From NCBI GenBank assembly GCA_013290025.1, contig JABCYV010000004.1, positions 1 through 57,459 on the forward strand: a stretch of DNA of 57,459 bases, in the 5' to 3' direction. The position numbers and the translations under genes are program-made. The stretch comes from Acidobacteriota bacterium (GTDB lineage: Bacteria > Acidobacteriota > Terriglobia > Terriglobales > Acidobacteriaceae). Shown piece by piece: positions 9,283 through 17,797 of the stretch. The stretch's first letter is position 1, and every line of letters begins with the position of its first letter. Below the pieces are notes generated by a model. That model searched no databases. It was not told where the DNA came from and worked only from the letters and a program-made list of their open reading frames with translations.

Positions 9283-10419
9283 GTGGTTAAACGAATCGCC
9301 TTCAGGCTGCTCGTTCGCGAAACTGAACTGAAAACTGGCACGGAGTTAAAGTTGAACACGGCGGTCAACAGGAACCAGAGGAAAACGGCGCCGGTTTTCG
9401 TATTGGGAAGTCCTCGTTCTGGCACCACTCTGCTTTATGACATGCTGCTCTCAGCTGGTGGATTTGCGGTTTACCTCGCCGAGTCCAACGTTTTTAATTT
9501 GCTGGCTCCGCGCTTTGGGAGCCTGGTGGTACGCGAAAATCGGAGGAAACTCCTGCATGCCTGGCAGGGCAGCAAGCTCTTCCGGGCCTCTGGTCTCAAT
9601 TCTCAACTGATCGAGAAGAAAGTGCTAGAGGAATGCCGCAGTGCGGGCGACTTCCTCCGCCTTGTCATGAGCGAGATTGCGCGCGCGCAGGGAATGCAGC
9701 GCTGGGCCGAAAATTCGCCCGAAGGAGTGCTTCATCTGCCGACCATCAAGCGGCAGATTCCGGACGCGTTGGTGATCCACATCATCCGCGACGGACGAGA
9801 TGTGGCCTTGTCGCTGGCTAGACTCAAATATGTTCGCCCTTTCCCATGGGAAGAACGGCAGAGTTTGATAAGCGCGGGCGTGTATTGGGAATGGATCGTG
9901 GAGCATGGACGCAGGTATGGGCACCTGCTGGGCCCTGACTACCTGGAAGTACACTTTGAAAACCTGATAGCCTCGCCGCAAGAGACTCTCAACAAAATCG
10001 GCGAGTTCATCGATCAGGGATTGGATTACGACCGCATCCGGCAAGTGGCTTATGGCTCTGTAAGCCAGCCCAATACTTCCTTCAAAACTGAATCTCCAGG
10101 CACGGGATTCAGCCCGGTTGGCCGCTGGAAAAAAGGCTTTTCTCCACATGAATTATTGAGGTTCGAAAGAATGTTAGGGAAGACTTTGGAGGAACTCGGT
10201 TACGCGCCATCAATGCCCGGATCTTCCGAAGGCATGAACCTGGAGATGAAGGCTACGCGTTTGATCCATCGCAGTTACTTCGTGGGAAAGCTTTTGTTCA
10301 AGCGAAACTGGTTAGTTCGAACTCTCCGCCCCGCTTTGACGAGCGCCGAAATTGATGCGACCGTCCTGGCCGACGATCACGCTACCGAAATAAAAGCGGT
10401 CTCATCGCAGTTTTCTTGA
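9283..10419 (+). CDS. PAPS-dependent sulfotransferase, paralogue 1
   Basis: A protein of 378 residues from the GTG at 9283, chosen because GAGGAA at 9269-9274 gives an eight-base spacing; an in-frame GTG at 9250 has no such site. The 5'-phosphosulfate loop LGSPRSGTT lies at residues 41-49 and the 3'-phosphate motif is in HIIRDGRDVALSL. These are the two PAPS-binding elements of bacterial carbohydrate sulfotransferases (Sulfotransfer_3-like). A helix-rich C-terminus follows. Two relatives at 20861-21907 and 21946-23016 share the MLLSAGGFAVY segment after the loop, so the three form one subfamily. The acceptor is probably a sugar of the exopolysaccharide, by context. Confidence 0.85.
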   Translation: MVKRIAFRLLVRETELKTGTELKLNTAVNRNQRKTAPVFVLGSPRSGTTLLYDMLLSAGGFAVYLAESNVFNLLAPRFGSLVVRENRRKLLHAWQGSKLFRASGLNSQLIEKKVLEECRSAGDFLRLVMSEIARAQGMQRWAENSPEGVLHLPTIKRQIPDALVIHIIRDGRDVALSLARLKYVRPFPWEERQSLISAGVYWEWIVEHGRRYGHLLGPDYLEVHFENLIASPQETLNKIGEFIDQGLDYDRIRQVAYGSVSQPNTSFKTESPGTGFSPVGRWKKGFSPHELLRFERMLGKTLEELGYAPSMPGSSEGMNLEMKATRLIHRSYFVGKLLFKRNWLVRTLRPALTSAEIDATVLADDHATEIKAVSSQFS

Positions 10420-10426
10420 AACCATC

Positions 10427-12397
10427 TCACAGTAACCCGCCTTGCGCGGAATGACCGGAGAGCGCAGGCAGGGAAGCTGGAACATCAAAATTCCTGACTG
10501 GCAATTCGCCATCAATGCAGACTCGCAGCCAAGTCTCAAGATTGAGCAGCCGCCAAATACGATTTCCATGGTCCCTGCGCCCGCTGCGGTGTTCGGCAAA
10601 TAGCTGCCTCAACGCTTCGGGCTTGAAAAGACCTCGCAACAGCGTCCTGGGCTCCAATAGCATGCGCTCCAGGTCATCTAATTGCGGTCCTGCCAGCCAG
10701 TAGGCCCACGGAGTCGGAAAACCCATTTTCTGGCGATACACGATGTCCTTAGGAAGGAGGTCTTCGATTGCCGACTTGAGGACGAACTTGCCCGCTAACC
10801 CTTGCACGGCGTATTCCGCCGGAATGCTGGCGGTAAACTCCACTAGCACATGGTCGAGAAACGGCACTCTGCTCTCGATTGAAGCTGCCATGCTCATCTG
10901 GTCTTGCTTCATCAGCAACTCCACCAGATAGGTCTTAATATCGGTGTAGAGCAGCCGATGCAACAGGTCAGCCGAAGAATTCTCCCAGAACTGCATCGAC
11001 CCACGGTAAGCGTCACCACAAACGGCTCGCATTTCGTCGGAGAGAATGTGGGCTTGCTCGGACGCCGAAAACGAGCAGTAGAAGTTGTCGAAGTAGAACG
11101 ACGGCCACGATTCGCCATCGCGCACCAGAAACGTGTGTTCCAGCTTGCGATGCAAAGCCGCGGTGAGCGGACTAGAATTGATTCCCTGTCGCACCCAGCG
11201 CCGCAGAGAGGATGGTGTCATCAAACGGTACAGCTTATCCATCCGCGCATTCATGAGTGTCCACGCGTAGCGCGTGTATCCGGCCAAGGTTTCATCGCTA
11301 CCTTCGCCGGTCAGCACCACTGTGACCCTCTCCCTTGCCAACCGCGCTACGAAGTAGAGCGCCACGCTCGACGGCCATGCAATGGGCTCATCCTCGTGCC
11401 AGATCAGTTTGGGCAGCGTTTCGAAAAACTCTTCCCGGTTTAGCCGAACTTCGTGGTGTCTGGACCCGATGTGCTCTGCCGTCTGCCTGGCAAACGGTAA
11501 TTCGCTGAAGGCTTCCTCTCCGTACCCGACAGAGAAGGTTTCAATGGGCTCGCGCCGAATCTTCGTGGTGAGCGCGGCAACAGCGCTGGAATCGAGCCCG
11601 CCGCTAAGAAAGACGCCCAGAGGAACGTCGCTCATCAAGTGGCTCGAGACACACTGTTCCAGCAGTTCACGGTAGGTGCTGACATAGTGCTCTCTGGATT
11701 TGCCGTCAGTGTCAGGCTGAACCGAGAGGTCCCAGTAAGGTGTGATCTTGAGCTGACCGCTTTCATCCAGCTCAAGGGTGTGGCCGGGAGGCAGTTTCCG
11801 GATGCCGGAGTACATTGTCTCGGAGCCAGCAACGTAGCCAAATGCCAGGTATTCGGCCAATGTCGCCCGGTTGAACTCGGCCTTCACTCCCGGACAGGCG
11901 AGAATGGTCTTGATCTCGGAGCCGAAAAGAAATTTTTCGCTGTCGAACCGGTAGTACAGGGGCTTGATTCCCAACCGGTCGCGTGCGATGAACAGGTTTC
12001 GCTTGCGCCGGTTCCAAATGGCGAAGGCGAACATTCCCCGCAAATGTTTTACGCAGTCGGGTCCATATTCTTCGTAAAGATGGACGATAGTCTCGGTGTC
12101 GCTCTTGGTGCGATAGTGATGGCCCCGCGCCTCTAAATCGTCTCGCAGTTCCTTGTGGTTGTAGATCTCGCCGTTATAGACGATCCAGAGATTGTCATCT
12201 TCATTGCTGATCGGTTGGTGCCCTGTCTTGATATCAATTATGCTCAACCGACGTATAGCCAACCCGACGTGGTTTTCGAGGAAGAAACCGTCGTCGTCTG
12301 GACCGCGGTGGACGATCTGGCGATTCATCTCTGCCAGAGTGTCGCGTTCCACGTGTCGTCGTGGGTCGGGATAGAAGATACCGCAAATTCCGCACAT
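10427..12397 (-). CDS. Asparagine-synthase-type amidotransferase of exosortase EPS loci (TIGR03108-like), copy 1
   Basis: A 656-residue protein. Cys2 of MCGICGIF is the glutaminase nucleophile of a class II amidotransferase domain, with the HRGPDDDGFF element after it. The synthetase half has the ATP-binding FLSGGLDSS motif. Overall length and architecture match the amidotransferases found in exosortase-linked EPS clusters rather than the housekeeping enzyme. In such loci they are thought to amidate carboxyl groups, for example of uronic acids. It starts two bases after the heparinase-like gene ends, so the two are cotranscribed. A second copy lies at 40327-42267. Confidence 0.85.
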   Translation of the reverse strand: MCGICGIFYPDPRRHVERDTLAEMNRQIVHRGPDDDGFFLENHVGLAIRRLSIIDIKTGHQPISNEDDNLWIVYNGEIYNHKELRDDLEARGHHYRTKSDTETIVHLYEEYGPDCVKHLRGMFAFAIWNRRKRNLFIARDRLGIKPLYYRFDSEKFLFGSEIKTILACPGVKAEFNRATLAEYLAFGYVAGSETMYSGIRKLPPGHTLELDESGQLKITPYWDLSVQPDTDGKSREHYVSTYRELLEQCVSSHLMSDVPLGVFLSGGLDSSAVAALTTKIRREPIETFSVGYGEEAFSELPFARQTAEHIGSRHHEVRLNREEFFETLPKLIWHEDEPIAWPSSVALYFVARLARERVTVVLTGEGSDETLAGYTRYAWTLMNARMDKLYRLMTPSSLRRWVRQGINSSPLTAALHRKLEHTFLVRDGESWPSFYFDNFYCSFSASEQAHILSDEMRAVCGDAYRGSMQFWENSSADLLHRLLYTDIKTYLVELLMKQDQMSMAASIESRVPFLDHVLVEFTASIPAEYAVQGLAGKFVLKSAIEDLLPKDIVYRQKMGFPTPWAYWLAGPQLDDLERMLLEPRTLLRGLFKPEALRQLFAEHRSGRRDHGNRIWRLLNLETWLRVCIDGELPVRNFDVPASLPALSGHSAQGGLL

Positions 12398-12399
12398 GA

Positions 12400-14817
12400 C
12401 TAAACACCTGTCTGCCCGGAACCAGGCACACTCGAAACAGGGACGCTACTCGCCACCGGCGCCGCTTCGCATTCCGCTGTAATGCCATCCAGGGGAAGGG
12501 TTTCACGAACCGATTTGCTATCGCTAGAGAAAAGCTCTGTCCGGCCATTCGTCTCGACCAATTCGCAGCGCTCGATCGCCCGCGTACAGGAAACTACCCG
12601 CTGTCCGCCGCTTTCGACAAAGCTGCCATTGCAGAAAATAAGGGTTCGCACTCCGCCAGGATTCGTCCCGAAGTAGACAAATTCGGCGTCACTGGTCCAA
12701 GGTCCCAACGACCATGCTCGGCCCGATGCGGCGAAAAGAAAGTAGTGCTCTTGATCCGGCGCCTCATAGCGATAACCACTGACCGAAGCGTGAGTGCTTT
12801 TCATTTTTTCCAGTTTACCCAGATTGGCAGCAGATCCCTGAGTTGGGAGCAATAGCGTTACGAATTCCGCAGGCAAGGTCGCCACGGTACGAAATCGTGC
12901 CACCGTCGATGGCTCCTTGCGTCCGTAGGCCGGAGACCAGACTTTGTGCAATATCTCGCAATTCCAACCGTTTCCTTCCGTCGTTCGCAATGAGAACCCA
13001 TTCCGCTGGTCAGGAAAGTCAAAAACCAGGTCAGCAGAACCGCGCGGGACCAGGTCCGGAGCCAAGTGCCAGAATAGGTCGAGACAGTGTTGCCCAGTCC
13101 CTGCTGCCAAATCGCGAACCAGCCAAAAATGCGACTTTAGGGAGAAGACCCAGCGTCGATGGACGACGGGCTTGGGCAGGCGACTGTAGCCCTCATGCGT
13201 GCCGGTAAATAAATCAAACCGTTCACCCGTAATCCAGAGATCGGATCGAGTTTTAGAGAGATTCGCCCACGCAAACGGCGCTTTGGGGTCGGCTTGATCT
13301 TTGCCATCAACTCTCATCGTGTTGTGTGATGCCGTTCCGCGGAACTCGTCGCGCTCGAAACTATTTCCCACGTATTCATAGGTTCCAGGATCGACCAGCA
13401 GCGCTCGACCATTGCTGTTCGCGCAGATGCTGAGCGCGTCGGCATGACCGTGACCTGCGGTGGCAGCGCCTTGCGGTCCCGCATCAATGACCAGCTGTCG
13501 TTGGGCACCGGCTTCTGCCATCAGGTACAGCCCGGAGACGCCAAGACCAACGGAGATGGAAGGCGGCTCGGTGGAGACCAGATTGTCAAAAACAGCCACA
13601 CCTTTCGAAACCAGCAGCCACACCGTTTCCTCACGGATACCGCCGGCCACTTCCTTGAAATCTCCGCGACCGAATAGAACCGCCCCTGTTGCCAGCGGGT
13701 CGAGCATGTGCTCGGTCCGATTCCTCTGCGGGTTGAACAATCGGCCGCCATCGTCATCGCCGAATCTTGGCGGCACACCTGCCCGGCCCAGCCAACAGAG
13801 CGCCTCCAACATCTTTTCTGTCGTCCGATCGAATCCGGGTGGAATCACGGTGCCATTAAGCGATGCCAGAATTCGTGCGTGCAGAAAAAGATCCAACGCG
13901 TAAACGTGATAGTAGATGGATTGTTCAAAATGCATGCCATCGGCTGCAACCTGGCGGTGGGCTTCTTGTAGAACTATCTCCCAGCCACGCCGCTTCCACC
14001 GCTGCGCCGATCGTAGTTCCGGACACAGAGTTCCTATAAAGAAAAGCGCTACCCCTTCTCCGAGCAGATGGGTGTTGGGCGAAAAATAAGTGGAAAGATA
14101 GCGCTCAATATGACGACCACTAATACCGAGGGACTCCAGCCACTCACGATGAAACTCGTGGGGAGCAACCAAACAATCCGCCAGGAGAAAATAGGTCCAC
14201 AGCCACGACAGACTCCGAAAGGCGACTTCCAGAGTGCTGGCCCAGTTGACGCCGACAGGATACGGATTTTCCGTGTGCCAGTGCTTCCACTGGCGGAAAA
14301 TCTCCACGGCAAACTTCTCATCGCCGGTCAGACGATACGCCTTGGCCAGGGTGACAAAGTGCTGATGCCGATTTAATTCCCATGTGATTTTGACATCACC
14401 CGCCTCCGCGAAATCAAGAAACCGAACACGGTGAAAAGATTTTCGCGGCGCTCGCTTGGCATGTACGCGGTCGCAGTGCCAGTCGATGTCCCTACCGTAG
14501 TCCAGATCTTCGTAGCCGAGCAGGTCAAATCGGTGCTGGCAGATGCGCTCAGCCCGTTGGACGATGTCTGCAGTTTCCCTCGGGAAACGTTGCTCCAGTA
14601 GATGGCAAATGGAGGAGATATCCGCGCTGGCAAAGAAAAACTGCGGGGGAGACTGTGAACCTGGATCGCGAACCTGGATCGGAAATCTGAGTCCCAGGCG
14701 CTGGCGGAGCGCGTCAGCCCGGGCGCTGGCGTATTGTCTGCCGCGATCGAGCAATTCATCGCTTCCCATCGAAGCTAGGCGCGCCCAGCGATCCTTCCGT
14801 GTCTTTTCAGGAGACAT
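12400..14817 (-). CDS. Heparinase II/III-type alginate lyase family protein
   Basis: An 805-residue protein with an alpha-helical toroid-like N-terminal half (about 100-380, with ITWELNRHQHFVTLAKAYR and EQSIYYHVYALDLFLHARI) and a C-terminal beta-rich half containing GHGHADALS and SHNTMRVDGKDQADP, which match the heparinase II/III catalytic region. Family members cleave acidic polysaccharides by beta-elimination. Similar genes are regular members of exosortase EPS clusters, where they may trim or release the polymer. No signal peptide is seen. ATG start with GAGG six bases upstream; candidate sigma-54-type sequence further upstream. Confidence 0.85.
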   Translation of the reverse strand: MSPEKTRKDRWARLASMGSDELLDRGRQYASARADALRQRLGLRFPIQVRDPGSQSPPQFFFASADISSICHLLEQRFPRETADIVQRAERICQHRFDLLGYEDLDYGRDIDWHCDRVHAKRAPRKSFHRVRFLDFAEAGDVKITWELNRHQHFVTLAKAYRLTGDEKFAVEIFRQWKHWHTENPYPVGVNWASTLEVAFRSLSWLWTYFLLADCLVAPHEFHREWLESLGISGRHIERYLSTYFSPNTHLLGEGVALFFIGTLCPELRSAQRWKRRGWEIVLQEAHRQVAADGMHFEQSIYYHVYALDLFLHARILASLNGTVIPPGFDRTTEKMLEALCWLGRAGVPPRFGDDDGGRLFNPQRNRTEHMLDPLATGAVLFGRGDFKEVAGGIREETVWLLVSKGVAVFDNLVSTEPPSISVGLGVSGLYLMAEAGAQRQLVIDAGPQGAATAGHGHADALSICANSNGRALLVDPGTYEYVGNSFERDEFRGTASHNTMRVDGKDQADPKAPFAWANLSKTRSDLWITGERFDLFTGTHEGYSRLPKPVVHRRWVFSLKSHFWLVRDLAAGTGQHCLDLFWHLAPDLVPRGSADLVFDFPDQRNGFSLRTTEGNGWNCEILHKVWSPAYGRKEPSTVARFRTVATLPAEFVTLLLPTQGSAANLGKLEKMKSTHASVSGYRYEAPDQEHYFLFAASGRAWSLGPWTSDAEFVYFGTNPGGVRTLIFCNGSFVESGGQRVVSCTRAIERCELVETNGRTELFSSDSKSVRETLPLDGITAECEAAPVASSVPVSSVPGSGQTGV

Positions 14818-14908
14818 GCGGGCCTCTTATCCTGGGATCGTCGCTCGTAGGTATGAGGGCATCGGCCCTTTGCAGTTGTTCCATCCTGTTGTGGCTCTTA
14901 TAGTTGTA

Positions 14909-14924
14909 TGGGACAAGGTTAGCA
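14909..14924 (+). promoter_or_regulatory. Candidate sigma-54 promoter facing the AlgD-like operon
   Basis: TGGGACAAGGTTAGCA keeps the invariant GG and GC dinucleotides with ten bases between them; the -24 part is one base from TGGCAC. Transcription would start near 14936, giving a 276-base leader to 15212. Short motifs of this kind also occur by chance. Confidence 0.4.
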
Positions 14925-14942
14925 ATTCTTCTTCCAAAACAA

Positions 14943-14958
14943 TGCTCCTCTTATGCCA
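14943..14958 (-). promoter_or_regulatory. Candidate sigma-54 promoter of the heparinase-like gene
   Basis: Read on the minus strand the site is TGGCATAAGAGGAGCA, with GG and GC ten bases apart. The start would be near 14931, about 115 bases before the ATG at 14817. It points toward, and overlaps the initiation zone of, the plus-strand candidate at 14909-14924. Confidence 0.4.
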
Positions 14959-15211
14959 ATGCTAGAGCAACTTCGCCGCTGAAGCGGGAAAAGTTTGCCT
15001 CACACATGCAATTCCTTGCACCTTAGACAGGCATTTTCTTCGAACCGCACTGTCGCACCATTCCGTTCCCTAAGTCGTTGCAAAGGTAATGTTAACTCAT
15101 GGCATTTTCGTACATTGGTCGTCTTCGGCATCCGAGTTGCCCGTATATATTGGTACAAGTACCCCAAAGCACTCCGGGGACCCGTGCGCACGCGAAAAAC
15201 CGAGCATTCCA

Positions 15212-16537
15212 ATGAACCGATCTATCAGCGTCTTTGGTTTGGGATATGTGGGGACGGTAACCGCCGCCTGTCTTGCGTCCAAGGAAAACCGCGTTCTGGG
15301 AGTGGATCTGAGTGCCGCGAAAGTTGAGGCGATGGAGAACGGCCGCAGCCCAATCGTTGAACCACGCCTGAACGAACTGATTGCTGAAGCCCACAGAGCT
15401 TGCCGTTTGCACGCCACGGTGGACTCCGCTGCGGCAGTCACGCAAACCGAGATCTCTTTCCTATGCGTGGGCACGCCGAGCCTGCGCAACGGGAAGCTTG
15501 ATCTTGGCCACATCGAACCAGTCTGCCGCGAAATCGGCGCGGCCTTAAAAAACAAAGATTCGTTTCACTTGGTTGTCCTGCGCAGCACCGTGCTGCCGGG
15601 CACAGCGGAGACAGTGGTAATCCCGGTGCTGGAGCAAGCCAGCGGCAAGCGCATGGGAAAGGACTTTGGAGTTTGCGTGAATCCCGAGTTCATGCGCGAA
15701 GGTACGGCGGTAACGGATTTTCTCGAACCCGCGATGACTATCGTCGGGGCGTCTCAGTCAGAACACGCAGCCGTCCTCAAAGAGATTTACGCATGGGCTC
15801 CGGGCCGCATTTTTGACACTTCTTTTCGTTCAGCTGAAATGTTGAAATACCTCTGCAATGCATGGCACGCGCTGAAAGTCAGTTTCGCTAACGAAGTCGG
15901 AACCCTGGCAAAACAACTTGGCGTGGATGCTGAATCAGTCATCGAAGTATTCTGCGCCGACAACAAGCTGAATATATCCCCCAGCTACTTGAAGCCTGGG
16001 TTTGCCTTTGGCGGCTCCTGCCTGCCCAAGGACGTTCGCGCCCTCAACTATCGCGCCAAGGAACTCGACCTCGAGCTGCCCTTGCTGGAATCGATTCTCC
16101 GCAGCAACGAAGTGCATCTTGAACGTGCTGTGGAAATGGTTTTAGCGACGGGCAAGAAGAAAATCGGCATGCTAGGGCTAAGTTTCAAAGCCGCTACCGA
16201 CGATCTTCGCGAGAGCCCACAGGTGCAACTGGTAAAGCGGCTACTCGGCGAAGGGCGGCAAATCCAGATCTGGGACGACAATGTTTCCCTCGGTCGACTG
16301 ATTGGTTCCAACCGCGAATACATTGAGCATGTAATTCCGCATATCGGTTCCATGCTCAATCCCAGTCTGGAGCAGGTCGTGCGGAACTCCGAGTTAGTCA
16401 TCGTTGCGACTCGCGGCGTGAATCGCGACGCGCTGCAAGTACTCTTGCGGGCGAATCAAACCGTCATCGATCTAGTGAATCTTGAGAAATCGCGGCGTTT
16501 AGACAGCAGCGCCTCTTATGACGGAATCTGCTGGTAG
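15212..16537 (+). CDS. Nucleotide-sugar 6-dehydrogenase, closest to GDP-mannose dehydrogenase AlgD
   Basis: A 441-residue protein from ATG 15212, where the Rossmann start VFGLGYVGTV (residues 7-16) begins; the frame is open further upstream but that part has no family similarity. Other marks are CVGTPS (85-90), NPEFMREGTAV (158-168) and the catalytic FGGSCLPKD with Cys270. The segment ISPSYLKPGFAFGGSCLPKD and the later GMLGLSFKAATDDLRESP resemble AlgD more than UDP-glucose dehydrogenase. The enzyme oxidises C6 of a nucleotide sugar to a carboxylate using two NAD. Product would be GDP-mannuronate if AlgD-like, a uronic acid in any case. It heads an operon with GT4, ATP-grasp and PHP genes. Confidence 0.85.
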   Translation: MNRSISVFGLGYVGTVTAACLASKENRVLGVDLSAAKVEAMENGRSPIVEPRLNELIAEAHRACRLHATVDSAAAVTQTEISFLCVGTPSLRNGKLDLGHIEPVCREIGAALKNKDSFHLVVLRSTVLPGTAETVVIPVLEQASGKRMGKDFGVCVNPEFMREGTAVTDFLEPAMTIVGASQSEHAAVLKEIYAWAPGRIFDTSFRSAEMLKYLCNAWHALKVSFANEVGTLAKQLGVDAESVIEVFCADNKLNISPSYLKPGFAFGGSCLPKDVRALNYRAKELDLELPLLESILRSNEVHLERAVEMVLATGKKKIGMLGLSFKAATDDLRESPQVQLVKRLLGEGRQIQIWDDNVSLGRLIGSNREYIEHVIPHIGSMLNPSLEQVVRNSELVIVATRGVNRDALQVLLRANQTVIDLVNLEKSRRLDSSASYDGICW

Positions 16538-16549
16538 GAGATTGTCGCG

Positions 16550-17797
16550 GTGAGAATCCTGTGGGTGAAGGCAGGCAAGCTTCTGCCGGTAGATACCGGC
16601 GGTAAGATTCGCTCCTATAATATCCTGCGCCTCCTGGCACAGGACCACCAGGTTACGTTCCTTTCCTACTACGGTGGGCGCCGGGATGCGGAATACGAAG
16701 CAGCCATCCGAAAGGAACTCCCGGGAACAGAAACCATCTACACTGCCGCTCCAGACTCAACTTCGTTCGAACAGGGATTGGACTATCTTCGGCGGTTTGT
16801 GGCATCGGCGCCTTATGCGGTAAGCAAGTTCACGCATCCGGAGGTGCGGAAAACCATTGCGGCCTGGCTCGCGGAGGGCCGTTTCGACGTCGCCGTGTGC
16901 GATTTTCTCTCTGCTTCGCTTAACTTCCCTGGCCAGCTGAAGACACCCACCGTCCTTTTCCAGCATAACGTCGAAAGCTCCCTCTGGCAGCGGATGGCGA
17001 AGACTGAATCAAATCTGATCAAGAAGCTTTCTTTCAGTATTGAATCCGCCAAAATGACCCGCTATGAGCGCGCTGCTCTGCGAAAGTTTCAGCGTGTGAT
17101 TGCAGTCTCTGATCACGATCGTCAGCAGATGCTGGCATTGGACCCCAGTTGTAACATCACAGTCGTTCCCACTGGAGTGGACGTTCACAAGTTCACTGTG
17201 GCGCCTGCTTCAACAGCCAATCCTCCACGGATTGTTTTTACAGGTTCAATGGACTGGGAGCCCAACACCGACGCGGTGGATTATTTCTGTCATCAAATCT
17301 GGCCTCGGATTCATGCCGAGTTCCCCAATGCTATTTTCCAGATTGTGGGACGCAATCCGCATTCTTCGGTTCGCCGCCTCGCTTCCGAATCGGTGGAAAT
17401 AACCGGCACAGTTCCCTCGGTGGCGGACTACCTGAGGGATGCCTCGGTGGTCGTCGTTCCCCTACGTATTGGGGGCGGCACCAGACTGAAGATTTTTGAG
17501 GCTATGGCCATGGGCAAAGCTTTGGTTTCAACTTCCATTGGGGCGGAAGGGCTCGCGGTCCACAGTGGACGCGATCTCATACTAGCCGACGAGGCTTCCG
17601 AGTTCGCGGACTCCATTCTCATGCTCTTGCGCGACTCGGACGTGCGCCGGAAATACGAACTGGCTGCGGTGCAACTGGCTTCTCAGTTTGATTGGTCTCG
17701 AATCGTCCAACAGTTTGCGGAGGTGTTGAATGCGGCAATGATAACCGGAGGCGTAGAGCGGCAAACCGCCGGGAATACGGTTTCGGTCAGCCCATGA
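16550..17797 (+). CDS. Glycosyltransferase family 4 (GT-B fold)
   Basis: A 415-residue protein beginning MRILWVKAGKLLPVDTGG, with the N-terminal glycine-rich loop, an interdomain FTGSMDWEPNTDAVDYF start of the C-terminal Rossmann fold, and the GGGTRLKIFEAMAMGKALVS donor-binding region with its E-x7-type acidic pattern. It resembles the GT4 proteins seen in exosortase EPS loci. The GTG start at 16550 follows TAGGAG ten or so bases upstream, and the gene lies 12 bases after the dehydrogenase. Its product would add a sugar to the lipid-linked repeat unit in the cytoplasm; donor and linkage are unknown. Its stop overlaps the next start by four bases. Confidence 0.85.
   Translation: MRILWVKAGKLLPVDTGGKIRSYNILRLLAQDHQVTFLSYYGGRRDAEYEAAIRKELPGTETIYTAAPDSTSFEQGLDYLRRFVASAPYAVSKFTHPEVRKTIAAWLAEGRFDVAVCDFLSASLNFPGQLKTPTVLFQHNVESSLWQRMAKTESNLIKKLSFSIESAKMTRYERAALRKFQRVIAVSDHDRQQMLALDPSCNITVVPTGVDVHKFTVAPASTANPPRIVFTGSMDWEPNTDAVDYFCHQIWPRIHAEFPNAIFQIVGRNPHSSVRRLASESVEITGTVPSVADYLRDASVVVVPLRIGGGTRLKIFEAMAMGKALVSTSIGAEGLAVHSGRDLILADEASEFADSILMLLRDSDVRRKYELAAVQLASQFDWSRIVQQFAEVLNAAMITGGVERQTAGNTVSVSP

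Larger units (their letters stand above)
14818..15211. other. 394-base divergent control region without a gene
   Basis: Separates the leftward heparinase/amidotransferase pair from the rightward AlgD-like operon. It holds two oppositely oriented sigma-54-like sequences (14909-14924 and 14943-14958), and a GGTAC-AA-GTACC inverted repeat near 15152-15163. No coding region longer than a few dozen codons with coding character was seen. Confidence 0.6.

Noticed and set aside
10904-12136. Open frames on the plus strand opposite the first amidotransferase gene
   Set aside because: They lie entirely inside a well-supported minus-strand gene, lack domain signatures and have compositions typical of antisense shadows in GC-rich DNA.
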